Shown here: positions 26,216 to 34,794 of the stretch, in pieces
Layout of the letters: the number at the start of each line of letters is the position of its first letter
Numbering within the stretch: the first letter of the stretch is position 1
Origin: Acidobacteriota bacterium
GTDB taxonomy: Bacteria > Acidobacteriota > Vicinamibacteria > Vicinamibacterales > UBA2999
DNA: 64,000 bases
Direction: 5' to 3'
Assembly (NCBI GenBank): GCA_021730945.1
Contig: JAKFYH010000003.1
Span: forward strand, 79,178-143,177
The notes under the pieces: generated by a model
Told to the model about the DNA's origin: nothing
The model's input: only the letters and a program-made list of their open reading frames with translations
Databases searched by the model: none
Made by a program: the position numbers and the translations under genes

Positions 26216-27025
26216 ATGACGCGAGAAGGGGAGGGCAAGACCGCGCTCGTCACGGGCGCGTCGGCGGGCATCGGCCAGGCGTTTGCCGAGTTGCTGGCCG
26301 CCAAGGGCTACGCCGTGGTCCTGACCGCTCGCCGCCGGGACCGGCTCGAGCAACTGGCGGCCGCGCTTTCCACCAGGCACGGCGTGGCTACACACATCAT
26401 TGTTGCCGACCTGGCGGAACCAGGCGCCTCGGCCGAGATCGCGGCGGCGCTCCAGGCGCAGGCCCTGCCGATCGATGTGCTCGTCAACAACGCCGGGTAC
26501 GGCGTGCCCGGCAGCTTCGTCAACGTGGCGTGGGCCGATCACCTGCGGTTCATGCAGGTCATGATGATTGCCGTGTGCGACCTGACCTATCGCCTGTTGC
26601 CGCCGATGCAGCAACGCGGCTGGGGCCGGGTGATCAACATCGCGTCGGTGGCCGGCATGGTGCCTGCCCCGGCCGGACACACGCTTTACGGCGCCAGCAA
26701 GGCGTTCGTGATTCGTTTCTCCGAAGCGCTCCATGCCGAGAACGCCGCGAAGGGTGTGCATGTGGCGGCGGTGTGCCCGGGGTTTACCTTCACTGAGTTT
26801 CACGACGTGACCGGCACGCGCCAGCAGATGAAGGGCGTGCCGGCCATGCTGTGGCTGAAGGCCGGCGACGTCGCGAGCGAGGGCTACGGCGCGGTCATGC
26901 GCGGTGACGCGGTGGTGGTGAACGGCCGGTTCTATCGCCTCCTGCTGGGGTTGATGGGCCTGGTGCCGGCGCGGCTGGTCAAGGCCATTTCGCGGCGGGC
27001 CGGCCGGCAGTACCGGAAGGCCTGA
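26216..27025 (+). CDS. Short-chain dehydrogenase/reductase
   Basis: This 269-residue classical SDR probably oxidises or reduces an alcohol/carbonyl with NAD(P). The start is ATG 26216; a GTG 18 bp earlier would overlap the -10 element. It has the cofactor motif TGASAGIGQAFAE, the structural NNAGYG, the active-site Ser in NIASVAG and the catalytic YGASK (Tyr-x-x-x-Lys), so the catalytic tetrad is complete. The C-terminal half (PGFTFTEFHDVTG) resembles the DltE/YqjQ-like SDR group. The substrate is unknown and the gene stands alone between a repeat and the permease gene. Confidence 0.88.
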   Translation: MTREGEGKTALVTGASAGIGQAFAELLAAKGYAVVLTARRRDRLEQLAAALSTRHGVATHIIVADLAEPGASAEIAAALQAQALPIDVLVNNAGYGVPGSFVNVAWADHLRFMQVMMIAVCDLTYRLLPPMQQRGWGRVINIASVAGMVPAPAGHTLYGASKAFVIRFSEALHAENAAKGVHVAAVCPGFTFTEFHDVTGTRQQMKGVPAMLWLKAGDVASEGYGAVMRGDAVVVNGRFYRLLLGLMGLVPARLVKAISRRAGRQYRKA

Positions 27026-27068
27026 TCCGGAACCGAAACTTCTGTCGGTCGCCCTCGTCTAAGGGGAC

Positions 27069-29555
27069 GTGGACGCCCTGCTCAACGACCTTCGTTATGC
27101 GCTGCGGTGGATGGCCCGGAGTCCCGGCTTCTCGGCGGTCGCCATTCTCTCGCTCGGGCTTGGCGTCGGCGTCAACACCGCGATGTTCTCGCTGGTGGAT
27201 TCGCTGTTGTTCCGGCCGCTGCCGGTCACCGAGCCGGCGACGCTGGTCGACGTCTTCACGTCCGGCGGCGATGGTGATGAATACGCCACCTCGTCTTATG
27301 CCGACTTCCTCGACCTCAAGGCACAGAACACCGTCTTTTCCGATCTGACCGGCTACAGCCCGATGATGGCGCCGCTCAGCCTGGGCGATCGGTCGCGGAT
27401 TGCGCTCGGCCAGGTCGTGACCTCGAACCACTTCACGATGTTCGGCGTGCAACCGTTCCTGGGACGGCTGTTGGTGCCGGCCGACGATGAACCCTCGGCG
27501 TCGCGCGTGGTCGTGATTTCGCACCGCATGTGGCAGCGCGAGTTCGGGTCCGATCCGGCGATTGCCGGCAAGTCGCTGACACTGCGCGGCCTGACCTACA
27601 CCATTGCCGGGGTCGCGCCGGCGTCGTTCACCGGCGTGGTGCCGCTGCTGACGCCGGAGCTGTGGCTGCCCGTGCGGCAGGTGGAAGAGGTCGAACCCGC
27701 CGGCATCACCGATTCGGTGCCCTCGCCGGTTGGCACCACGCGCCTCGAACGCCGCGGCATGCGCTGGATGTTCGTCAAGGGCCGCCTCAAGCCCGGCGTC
27801 TCGGCCGCCCAGGCTCATGCCAACGTCGCCCTGATCGGCACGCAGTTGGCGGCGGACAACCCGGTGACCAACCGGGACCGCACGATGGCGGCGATCCCCA
27901 CTTCTGAGGTTCGGCTGCTGGTGCCGCAAGCCGGCGGCGTCCTCTCCATCGGCGCGGCTGGTCTCATGAGCATTGTCGGCCTGGTGTTGCTGATTGCGTC
28001 CGCCAACGTCGCCGGCATGTTGCTGGCTCGCGCCTCGGCCCGCCGTCGTGAGATCGGTGTCCGGCTGGCAATTGGCGCCAGCCGCGCGCGGCTGATCCAG
28101 CAACTGCTGGTTGAAGGCTTGTTGCTCGGTGTGTTGGGCGCCCTGGCCGCGTCGGCGCTCGCCTGGGCGCTGGTGCAGGGCATGCAGACGATGCAGTTGC
28201 CGCTGCCGGTGGATGTCGCGTTCGATCTGCGGATCGATGCGCGGGTGTTGTCGTTTTCCCTCTTGATCGCCGCCGGCACGGGGCTGCTGGCCGGGCTGCT
28301 GCCGGCGCTCAAGGCCTCGGCACCCAGCCTGGTGGGCGACCTGCGGGGCGATGCGCCGGCGTCGAAGGTGGGGAGCCGCCGTTGGAACCTGCGCGATGCG
28401 CTGGTGGTGTCACAGGTCGCGCTCACCGCCGTGTTGCTGGTGGTGGCCGGCCTGCTGCTGCGCAGTCTCGACGCCTCGCAGCGGGCCGATGTCGGCTTTC
28501 GCACCGCCGGGTTGGCGGCCATCGCGTTCGACACCGACATGGTGCGCTACGAGCCGGCGCGCGGCGTCGAGTTCTGGCGGCAGGCGCTGGCGCGGGTGGA
28601 AGCGCTGCCTGGCGTCCGGTCGGCCGGTCTGGTGACGCCGACCCTGCCGTTCACCTTCAATTTCAACCAGGCCGAGTTGCGGATCGACAACCGCACCTAT
28701 TCCGAAGGGCAGCGGGCCGAGATCATCGAGAGCGTCTCGGTCTCACCGGGTTACCTGGATACGCTTGGCGTGCCGCTTCGCGATGGCCGCGGCATCGACG
28801 CGACCGACATTGCCGGCGCGCCCGACGTGGCGGTGATCAACGACACCATGGCGCGCACGTACTGGCCCAACGAGTCGGCCGTGGGCCACACATTCCAGCT
28901 CGTGTCGATCAAGCGCAGCTATCGGATTGTCGGCGTCGTGCGCGATCACAAACGTCACGGCGTACTCGAGCAGCCGTCCCCGTTTGTCTACTATGCCGCG
29001 GCGCAGCGGCCATCACGTTATAACTTCGTCCTGGCGCGGACCAGCGGCGATGCCACCGCGCTGCTGAGCGACATGCGGCGGGAATTGCTGACGATGGAAC
29101 CGGGCCTGGTCTTCATGGCCAGCAACACGATGGATCAGAACCTGGCGCTCAGCCTGATGCCGGCGCGGGTCGGCGCCCTGCTGGCGGCGGCGTTTGGCGG
29201 ACTGGGTACCTTGCTGGCCGCGATCGGTCTCTACGGTGTGATTGCGTTCTCGGTGGCGCGCCGCACCCGCGAGATCGGCGTGCGGATGGCGCTTGGCGCC
29301 CGGCCCGAACGGGTGATGGGCATGGTGATGCGGCAGGGCTTCATGATCGTCGCCATCGGTCTGGCCACCGGCGGGGTGCTGGCGGTGGCGGTGGCGTTCG
29401 CCCTTCAGGGTGTGCTCTACCAAGTGCGGCCGCTTGATCCGCTCGCCTGGGGACTGGCTTTCCTCGCCGTGGCGGTGGCGGCCGGCCTCGCCAACTTCGT
29501 CCCGGCCCGCCGCGCCATGCGCATCGATCCGATGACGGCGCTGCGGACCGACTGA
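27069..29555 (+). CDS. ADOP-type orphan ABC permease (FtsX/MacB fold)
   Basis: This 828-residue membrane protein has two FtsX-type permease halves, each followed by a periplasmic MacB_PCD-like domain, giving about eight membrane helices. The start LLNDLRYALRWMARSPGFSA and the following GLGVGVNTAMFSLVDSLLFR are hallmarks of the acidobacterial duplicated orphan permease family. Both FtsX cores are seen: ARRREIGVRLAIGASRARLI in the first half and RRTREIGVRMALGARPERVM near the C-terminus. No ATPase gene is adjacent, as usual for this family. Its role is not known; antimicrobial or lipoprotein export is a guess from MacB. The GTG start lies 43 bp after the SDR gene. Confidence 0.92.
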   Translation: MDALLNDLRYALRWMARSPGFSAVAILSLGLGVGVNTAMFSLVDSLLFRPLPVTEPATLVDVFTSGGDGDEYATSSYADFLDLKAQNTVFSDLTGYSPMMAPLSLGDRSRIALGQVVTSNHFTMFGVQPFLGRLLVPADDEPSASRVVVISHRMWQREFGSDPAIAGKSLTLRGLTYTIAGVAPASFTGVVPLLTPELWLPVRQVEEVEPAGITDSVPSPVGTTRLERRGMRWMFVKGRLKPGVSAAQAHANVALIGTQLAADNPVTNRDRTMAAIPTSEVRLLVPQAGGVLSIGAAGLMSIVGLVLLIASANVAGMLLARASARRREIGVRLAIGASRARLIQQLLVEGLLLGVLGALAASALAWALVQGMQTMQLPLPVDVAFDLRIDARVLSFSLLIAAGTGLLAGLLPALKASAPSLVGDLRGDAPASKVGSRRWNLRDALVVSQVALTAVLLVVAGLLLRSLDASQRADVGFRTAGLAAIAFDTDMVRYEPARGVEFWRQALARVEALPGVRSAGLVTPTLPFTFNFNQAELRIDNRTYSEGQRAEIIESVSVSPGYLDTLGVPLRDGRGIDATDIAGAPDVAVINDTMARTYWPNESAVGHTFQLVSIKRSYRIVGVVRDHKRHGVLEQPSPFVYYAAAQRPSRYNFVLARTSGDATALLSDMRRELLTMEPGLVFMASNTMDQNLALSLMPARVGALLAAAFGGLGTLLAAIGLYGVIAFSVARRTREIGVRMALGARPERVMGMVMRQGFMIVAIGLATGGVLAVAVAFALQGVLYQVRPLDPLAWGLAFLAVAVAAGLANFVPARRAMRIDPMTALRTD

Positions 29556-29588
29556 TCGCGAATCGGCGCCCGCCGCGTCGTCGCGAAC

Positions 29589-29617
29589 TTCACGCCCGAT
29601 CCATCTGCTGCTAGAAT
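29589..29617 (+). promoter_or_regulatory. Promoter of the diheme cytochrome gene
   Basis: TTCACG (29589-29594) and TAGAAT (29612-29617) are separated by 17 bp. The predicted start of transcription near 29624 leaves a leader of about 16 nt that contains GGAG about 9 nt before ATG 29640. This is a conventional arrangement, unlike the near-leaderless promoters elsewhere in the window. Confidence 0.45.
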
Positions 29618-29639
29618 TTCCCGCAACGGAGATCCCTTG

Positions 29640-30614
29640 ATGAACAAGGTGTTGAAGATTCTGGGTGTCGTGGTCGCGCTCGTGGTGGTGGTGGCCCTGG
29701 GGGGTGTCGGCTACCTGATGATGGCGTTCCCCAACGTGCCGCCGCCGGCGGTGGTGACCCTGGAGCCGACGCCCGACCGCCTGGCGCGCGGCAAGTACCT
29801 GAACGACCACGTGGTCGGATGCACGACTTGCCACACCCAGCGCGACTGGACCAGGTTTTCGGGTCCCATCAAGCCCGAGTTACTCGGCGCCGGCGGCGAG
29901 CCGTTCAGCCTTGGGCCGGCCGGCGTCCTCTACGCGAAGAACATCACGCCGGCGGCCATCGGGTCGTGGACCGACGGGGAACTGCAGCGGGCGGTGACGG
30001 CCGGGGTGTCACGGGACGGCACGCCGTTGTTTCCGCTGATGCCGTACCCGCACTTCGGGGCGATGGCCGCCGACGACATGCACGCAGTGCTGGCCTACGT
30101 CCGCACGCTCCGCGCCATCGAGGGCCCGGTGCCGCCGCGCACCCTGAACTTCCCGATGAACCTGATCGTCCGGACCATTCCCGCTGCCGCCGCGCCGCAG
30201 CCCCGGCCGTCGCCGGACGACAAGGTCGCCTACGGCCGTTACATGACCCGCTCGGCGTTGTGCGCCGACTGCCACTCGCCGATCGACGATCGAGGCCAAC
30301 CGCTGCCCGGCCGCGACTTCGCCGGCGGCACGGAATTCCTGGAAACGGGCTACCGCGTACGTGCGGCGAACATCACGCCCGACGCCGATACCGGCATCGG
30401 CTCCTGGACCGAGGCGCAGTTCATTGACAAGTTCAAGGGCTTCGAGACACCTTCACTTGCCGTGCTGAGCGAAACGGAGCGCCGGCAGAACACGCCGATG
30501 CCGTGGACCGCGTATGCCGGCATGACGCGCGAGGACCTCGGGGCCATTTACGCCTACCTTCGCACCCAGCCGCCGGTCGTGAATCGTGTCACCCGGTTCC
30601 CCGACGCGCAGTAA
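29640..30614 (+). CDS. Membrane-anchored diheme cytochrome c
   Basis: This 324-residue protein has an N-terminal signal anchor (VLKILGVVVALVVVVALGGV) and two heme c sites, CTTCH near residue 62 and CADCH near residue 210. Each half has a cytochrome c domain of about 130 residues, and the repeated pattern NITPxAxxGIGSWTxxxL is shared by both (NITPAAIGSWTDGEL, NITPDADTGIGSWTEAQ). This pattern is typical of the diheme subunits of membrane-bound alcohol/aldehyde or gluconate dehydrogenases. No dehydrogenase gene is adjacent, so it may pass electrons from a periplasmic enzyme encoded elsewhere. The start is ATG 29640 with GGAG upstream. Confidence 0.88.
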   Translation: MNKVLKILGVVVALVVVVALGGVGYLMMAFPNVPPPAVVTLEPTPDRLARGKYLNDHVVGCTTCHTQRDWTRFSGPIKPELLGAGGEPFSLGPAGVLYAKNITPAAIGSWTDGELQRAVTAGVSRDGTPLFPLMPYPHFGAMAADDMHAVLAYVRTLRAIEGPVPPRTLNFPMNLIVRTIPAAAAPQPRPSPDDKVAYGRYMTRSALCADCHSPIDDRGQPLPGRDFAGGTEFLETGYRVRAANITPDADTGIGSWTEAQFIDKFKGFETPSLAVLSETERRQNTPMPWTAYAGMTREDLGAIYAYLRTQPPVVNRVTRFPDAQ

Positions 30615-30625
30615 AGTAGGAGTCG

Positions 30626-31534
30626 ATGTTCGAGTACCTGACCGGCGTCTACAACATTACCCCCACGCCTTTTCAACCCGATGGCGCGCTCGACGAGCCG
30701 AGTTTGCGGCGCCTCACAAAGTTCACGCGCGGCACCGGTGTTGATGGCATGACCATCCTCGGCGTGCTGGGCGAAGCGGACAAGCTCACGGAAAGTGAGC
30801 GCGATCGCGTCACCGCGATCGTGATCGAAACCGCCGGCGCCGGGTTTCCCATCTGCGTCGGGACCACCCATGCCGGCACTGATGGTTGTATCGCCTATTC
30901 GCGGCGGGCCCAGGAGCTGGGCGCGAAGGCGGTGATGGTGGCGCCGCCCAAACTGGCGCGCACCAACGACGCGGCGCTCGAGCGCCACTACCTGGCGGTG
31001 GCCGCGGCGGTCGAGATCCCTGTCGTGGTGCAGGACTTTCCGCCGGCGGTCGGCGGCATCACCATGAGCGTCGAGTTGATCGCCAGGCTGGCCGCGGCGA
31101 CGCCCCGGCTGTCGTTCCTCAAGCTGGAGGACGAGCCGGCGCCCATGAAGGTGACGCAGATTCTCGCGGCGTCGAAGGACGTGAAGATTTTCGGCGGCCT
31201 GGGCGGCATGATGTTTCTGGAGGAACTGCGGCACGGCGCCATCGGCACCATGACTGGTTTCGCCTTCCCGGAGATCCTGGTCGACATCTACCGGCGGTTC
31301 ACCGCCGGCGACCTCAACGGCGCCACCGAAGTCTTCTACCAGTTTCTGCCGATCATCCGTTTCGAGAACCAGCCGCGCATCAACCTGGCCCTGCGCAAGC
31401 ACATCTACCAGTTGCGCGGCGTGATCAGCCACTCGCGGGTGCGGTCGCCGTTTACGCCGGTCGACGCCGACACGCTCGCCGATCTCGACGACATCCTGGC
31501 GCGTCTCGACCTGCTGGCGGCACACCCAAAGTAG
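30626..31534 (+). CDS. DapA-family (dihydrodipicolinate synthase-like) aldolase/lyase
   Basis: This 302-residue TIM-barrel protein of the DHDPS/N-acetylneuraminate lyase family should act through a Schiff-base Lys, which is visible in RLSFLKLEDEP. The substrate-binding GVLGEADKLTESE replaces the GTTGE of true DapA. The catalytic Tyr expected in the YNxP motif is replaced (VVVQDFPPAVGG has Gln-Asp-Phe-Pro). It is therefore unlikely to be the lysine-pathway enzyme and more likely belongs to a subgroup acting on another 2-keto acid. The start has AGGAG a few bases upstream. Confidence 0.85.
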   Translation: MFEYLTGVYNITPTPFQPDGALDEPSLRRLTKFTRGTGVDGMTILGVLGEADKLTESERDRVTAIVIETAGAGFPICVGTTHAGTDGCIAYSRRAQELGAKAVMVAPPKLARTNDAALERHYLAVAAAVEIPVVVQDFPPAVGGITMSVELIARLAAATPRLSFLKLEDEPAPMKVTQILAASKDVKIFGGLGGMMFLEELRHGAIGTMTGFAFPEILVDIYRRFTAGDLNGATEVFYQFLPIIRFENQPRINLALRKHIYQLRGVISHSRVRSPFTPVDADTLADLDDILARLDLLAAHPK

Positions 31535-31542
31535 CCACGGAG

Positions 31543-31562
31543 GACTCCGAGGACGCAGAGTC
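31543..31562 (+). repeat. GAGGAC-type short repeat
   Basis: Just after the lyase gene the sequence GGAGGACTCCGAGGACGCAG contains a near-duplicated GAGGAC unit. It looks like a remnant of a short dispersed repeat in the 107-bp gap before the next gene. No other function is visible in this gap. Confidence 0.35.
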
Positions 31563-31641
31563 ATCCAGAAAAATGCGGTGCCATTGACCCTGGCCACCGT
31601 GCGGCGTGTTTGAAGGGCATTACTCATAACAAGGGCGGTAT

Positions 31642-32430
31642 ATGGAATTTGGACTAAAGGGAAAGCGGGCCATCGTCATGGCCGCCAGTCGCGGGCTTGG
31701 GTACGCATCGGCGCTCGGCCTCGCGCGTGAGGGGTGTCACCTGGTGGTGTGCAGCCGCGATCAGGCGCGGATTGACGCCGCCGCCGATGCCATCCGCAAG
31801 CAGACCGGCGCGCGGGTCAAGGCCCTGGTCGCCGACGTGAGCAGTGGCAGCGAGGCGGCCCGGCTGGTCGAGACCGCGGTCGCCGAGTACGGTGGCCTTG
31901 AGATCGTCGTCCACAACGCCGGCGGGCCGCCGGCTGGTGAGACCCTGGCGATGACCGACGAGCAGTGGCAGAAGGCGTTTGAACAAAACCTGCTCAGCTT
32001 CACCCGCATTGTCCAGGCGGCGGCGCCGGAGATGAAGAAGGCCGGCTACGGGCGCGTTCTTACCATCGCCTCGTCTTCGATCAAGCAGCCCATTCCCAAT
32101 CTTGCCCTCTCCAATGCGTTGCGGGCCGGCGTGTGGGGCATTGCCAAGACGTTGTCGCGCGAATTGGCGTCGCAAGGGATTCTGGTCAACGTTGTCGCGC
32201 CCGGCCGGATCGACACCGAACGGATTGCCGAACTCGACCAGGCCAACGCGCAGAAGAGCGGCAAGGCGCTGGACGAGGTGCGCAAGGCGTCGGTCGCGAG
32301 TATTCCGCTGGGCCGGTTGGGCCGGCCCGAAGAACTGGCCAATCTGGTGGTGTTTCTGGCCTCGCAGGCCGGCAGTTACATCACCGGCCAGGCCATCACC
32401 GTGGACGGCGCCGCCGGCAACGCGCTCTAG
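31642..32430 (+). CDS. Short-chain dehydrogenase-like protein with altered active site
   Basis: This 262-residue SDR-fold protein is close to 3-oxoacyl-ACP reductases. The nucleotide motif is AASRGLGYASALGLA (the first Gly of TGxxxGxG is Ala), HNAGGPPAG stands for NNAG, and the active-site Ser segment is TIASSSIKQP. At the position of the catalytic YxxxK there is PNLALSNALRAG, so both Tyr and Lys are absent. A known subgroup of SDRs shares this loss. The C-terminal GRLGRPEELANLVVFLASQAGSYITGQ is standard SDR. It probably binds NAD(P) but may use a different chemistry or be non-catalytic. AAGGGCGG precedes the ATG. Confidence 0.85.
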   Translation: MEFGLKGKRAIVMAASRGLGYASALGLAREGCHLVVCSRDQARIDAAADAIRKQTGARVKALVADVSSGSEAARLVETAVAEYGGLEIVVHNAGGPPAGETLAMTDEQWQKAFEQNLLSFTRIVQAAAPEMKKAGYGRVLTIASSSIKQPIPNLALSNALRAGVWGIAKTLSRELASQGILVNVVAPGRIDTERIAELDQANAQKSGKALDEVRKASVASIPLGRLGRPEELANLVVFLASQAGSYITGQAITVDGAAGNAL

Positions 32431-32455
32431 GGGTTGAAAGCGCTTTGACCAGGAG

Positions 32456-32475
32456 GGCGGCACTTCAGTGCCGCC
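32456..32475 (+). repeat. ACTTCAGT-centred palindrome
   Basis: GGCGGCACTTCAGTGCCGCC forms a 9-bp perfect stem around a TC centre. It lies between the SDR and transglycosylase genes. The same ACTTCAGT core occurs at 53357-53378 inside the Rieske gene. No T-run follows, so a simple terminator is unlikely. Confidence 0.75.
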
Positions 32476-32500
32476 GCTGTTTGGGAAGTAGAGTGGGAGG

Positions 32501-33499
32501 GTGACCCTGAAGATCGTACTGGCGATCGCGATCGCACTGCAGGTCTCCGTACCTCCGTCCCAGGAGCGCCCGGACTTCTCCGCATTCCTCGCGCAGCTCA
32601 AGGAGCAGGCGCTGGCACGCGGGATCAGTGCGTCAACGGTGGAGGCTACGCTAGGCGGACTCGAGCCGCTTGACGTGGTGATTGAGCGCGACCGTACGCA
32701 GGCCGAGACCGTGCTCACCATCGATCAGTACCTTGAGCGCCGGCTCACCCGCCGGTTCGTCCGGACCGCGCGGGAGAAAGCCGCCGCCGAGCGCGCGCTC
32801 CTCGCCCAGGTGAGCCGTCACTACGGCCCGCCGGCCTCGTTGTTGGTTGCGGTCTGGGGCATGGAGTCGAACTTCGGGCGGTTCACCGGCACGCGGCCCA
32901 CCGTCCAGGCCCTGGCCACGCTCGCCTGGGACGGCCGGCGCGGCGAGTTTTTTACCTCTGAGTTGATGGACGCTCTGCAGATCATCGACAAGGGTTTCAT
33001 CACGGTGGACGAGATGAAGGGCTCATGGGCAGGCGCGATGGGGCAGACGCAGTTCATGCCGTCAAGCTACCTGGCTCATGCGCAGGATTTCGATGCTGAC
33101 GGCCGCCGCGACATCTGGACGGGCCTGCCCGACGTGTTTGCCTCGATTGCCAACTACATGAAAGCGTACGGCTGGATCGAAGGGCAGGCATGGGGTCGCG
33201 AAGTGAAGCTGCCCGCCGGCGGGGCGGCGCCGTTGGTCCAGAAGGCGGGCTTGCGGCAAAGTGGCTGCCGCGCGGCGCGCGAACTGACCGTGCCGGTCCC
33301 GCTCGGGCAATGGCAGGCGTGGGGAGTTCGGACCGTCGCCCAGGGGCCATTGCCCAAGGTGGCGCGCGACGCCTCGTTGCTGCGGGCCGGGAAGAAAAGC
33401 TACCTGGTGTACTCGAACTACGACGTGCTGCTGGGCTACAACTGCGCCCACGCCTACGCGCTCGCCGTCGGCCTGCTGTCAGACCAGATTGGTCGCTGA
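32501..33499 (+). CDS. mltB: Lytic murein transglycosylase B
   Basis: This 332-residue periplasmic enzyme cleaves the MurNAc-GlcNAc bond of peptidoglycan and leaves an anhydro end. The N-terminus is a short signal peptide (KIVLAIAIALQVSV). The SLT_2/MltB domain contains the catalytic Glu in AVWGMESNFGRFTGTRPTVQ, followed by DGRRGEFFTSELMDALQI, GSWAGAMGQTQFMPSSYL and the conserved DFDADGRRDIW. The C-terminal part completes the MltB fold. No lipobox is seen, so it is a soluble rather than lipid-anchored member. GTG 32501 is preceded directly by GGGAGG and by a possible -10 TAGAGT at 32489-32494. Confidence 0.92.
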   Translation: MTLKIVLAIAIALQVSVPPSQERPDFSAFLAQLKEQALARGISASTVEATLGGLEPLDVVIERDRTQAETVLTIDQYLERRLTRRFVRTAREKAAAERALLAQVSRHYGPPASLLVAVWGMESNFGRFTGTRPTVQALATLAWDGRRGEFFTSELMDALQIIDKGFITVDEMKGSWAGAMGQTQFMPSSYLAHAQDFDADGRRDIWTGLPDVFASIANYMKAYGWIEGQAWGREVKLPAGGAAPLVQKAGLRQSGCRAARELTVPVPLGQWQAWGVRTVAQGPLPKVARDASLLRAGKKSYLVYSNYDVLLGYNCAHAYALAVGLLSDQIGR

Positions 33500-33517
33500 C
33501 CTGGCAATTGATAGAAT
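33489..33517 (+). promoter_or_regulatory. Promoter with short-leader configuration
   Basis: TTGGTC (33489-33494) and TAGAAT (33512-33517) are 17 bp apart, and the -10 ends 8 nt before ATG 33526. The transcript would begin at or next to the start codon. The -35 lies in the last codons of the transglycosylase gene. Confidence 0.5.
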
Positions 33518-33525
33518 CAAGGTCT

Positions 33526-33702
33526 ATGGGTAACAAACCCTCAGTGGCCGTGGTGTCAGCGGTGCTGTGCAGCGCCGTGGTGTCGATGCTGGCGGCCGTG
33601 TATTTCGGCGGTAATGGTCAACTCCCGTTGGCCATGACCGGAACTGGACTTTTCGTCATCCTTGGAGGCGTGGGCTTTGAGCTCGCGCGTCGTCGATCAT
33701 GA
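33526..33702 (+). CDS. Small two-helix membrane protein
   Basis: This 58-residue protein has two hydrophobic segments (VAVVSAVLCSAVVSMLAAVYF and LAMTGTGLFVILGGVGFEL) linked by a short loop (GGNGQLP) and ends in RRRS. The start is supported by the promoter that ends 8 nt upstream. The stop overlaps the next ATG (ATGA), so it is probably translated together with the lipoprotein gene. No family is recognised. Confidence 0.6.
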   Translation: MGNKPSVAVVSAVLCSAVVSMLAAVYFGGNGQLPLAMTGTGLFVILGGVGFELARRRS

Positions 33703-34133
33703 AGCGTATTGTCACTGTCGTTGCCCCACTCGTCGTGATTTCCCTGGCGGTCGCCTGCGGCGGGAGCGCCCCGGCGAGCGCGCCGGCGAGCGCGCCGGCC
33801 CCCACCGCCGCCCCGGCTGCGGCGCCAGCAGCCGAGGCGCCGATGCCGTCGGCCACCCTCACGTTGATCGAGCCGATCGCCGGCGCCATGGGCGGGCATA
33901 TCGACACCTTCCGCTGGTCGGCCGTCGAGGGCGCCGATGCGTATATCGTACGCATCCTCGCGGTGTCGGATGGCCGCGTGGTGTGGGAGAGCCCGGCGCT
34001 GACGGTGACCGAGACCAAGCTGCCCAACACGGTCGCGCTCGAGCCCGAGGTCCATACCTGGCAGGTGACCGCCCGCAAGGCGGGCGAACCGCTCACGGCG
34101 TCGGCGGTGCAGCGGTTCACGATTACGCCATAG
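33699..34133 (+). CDS. Hypothetical lipoprotein with fibronectin-type-III-like domain
   Basis: This 144-residue protein has a lipoprotein signal (KRIVTVVAPLVVISLAVAC, Cys about 20) and a low-complexity Ala/Pro linker (residues about 23-45). The mature part (HIDTFRWSAVEGADAYIVRI ... HTWQVTARKAGEPL) matches the strand pattern of fibronectin type III-like folds, with the W-x-A-x-x-G-A-x-x-Y motif. No catalytic residues are expected. The gene overlaps the small membrane protein gene by 4 bp and lies 19 bp before ferritin. Confidence 0.68.
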   Translation: MKRIVTVVAPLVVISLAVACGGSAPASAPASAPAPTAAPAAAPAAEAPMPSATLTLIEPIAGAMGGHIDTFRWSAVEGADAYIVRILAVSDGRVVWESPALTVTETKLPNTVALEPEVHTWQVTARKAGEPLTASAVQRFTITP

Positions 34134-34152
34134 CAGACTGCGAAACAGCATC

Positions 34153-34674
34153 ATGACCAAAGACTTACTGAAGGGCCTCAACGAGCATCTCAAGCTCGAG
34201 TTCCGCGCGTCGCATGAATATTTGGCGATGTCGATCTGGCTGTCGGAGCACGACTTGCCTGGTTTTGCCACCTGGATGCGCAAGCAGTCGTCCGACGAGC
34301 TGCTGCACGCGCAACGGATCATCGACCACCTGGTCGAACGCGATCAGAAAGTGGCGCTGCCGGCGATTGCCGCGCCGCCGATGACCTGGAAATCAGCCGA
34401 AGCCCTGTGCGCGCACGTCCTCAAGAACGAACAGGACGTCACCGCATCCATCAACGAGCTGTACGCCATGGCCGAGAAGGCCAAGGATCGCCCGGGCGTG
34501 GTGATGCTGCAGTGGTTTGTCACCGAGCAGATGGAAGAGGAAGCCGCCGCGCGGGCGGTGCTGGGCCGCATTCGCCTGGCCGGCAATACCGGCGTCGGCC
34601 TGCTGATGATCGACCAGGAGTTGTCAGGTGGTGCCGTGCCCGGCATGCCAGCGGCGCCTGCCGGCGCGGCGTAA
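34153..34674 (+). CDS. ftnA: Ferritin (non-heme)
   Basis: This 173-residue ferritin would store iron as a ferric mineral in a 24-subunit shell. The four-helix bundle has the ferroxidase ligands in place: Glu in LKLEFRASHEYLAM, the Glu-x-x-His of SSDELLHAQRI, Glu in LKNEQDVTASI and the WFVTEQMEEEA helix. The C-terminal Pro/Ala-rich tail is slightly longer than usual. It differs from bacterioferritin in lacking the heme-binding Met helix. No clear Fur box was seen upstream. Confidence 0.92.
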   Translation: MTKDLLKGLNEHLKLEFRASHEYLAMSIWLSEHDLPGFATWMRKQSSDELLHAQRIIDHLVERDQKVALPAIAAPPMTWKSAEALCAHVLKNEQDVTASINELYAMAEKAKDRPGVVMLQWFVTEQMEEEAAARAVLGRIRLAGNTGVGLLMIDQELSGGAVPGMPAAPAGAA

Positions 34675-34689
34675 CCACCAAACGAACGA

Positions 34690-34767
34690 TCGTGCTTAAC
34701 GCCCGTGCTCAACGCCCGTGCTCAACGCCCGTGCTTAACGCCCGTGCTTAACGACCGTGCTTAACGA
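34690..34767 (+). repeat. 13-bp tandem repeat, six copies
   Basis: Six consecutive units of the form CCGTGCTTAACGC or CCGTGCTCAACGC occupy the gap between the ferritin and cupin genes. Units differ at one or two positions. The unit is related to that of the 14-bp array at 26145-26200. Nothing else is visible in this 120-bp gap. Confidence 0.9.
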
Positions 34768-34794
34768 ACCTGGGTTGCCGGGCACCTGACGGTC

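Noticed and set aside
30626..31534. Lysine-pathway dapA
   Set aside because: The catalytic Tyr and the GTTGE motif of true DapA are missing and no lysine genes are nearby.
34690..34767. Replication-origin iterons
   Set aside because: No DnaA boxes, AT-rich unwinding region or replication gene is nearby; similar arrays occur at other gaps.
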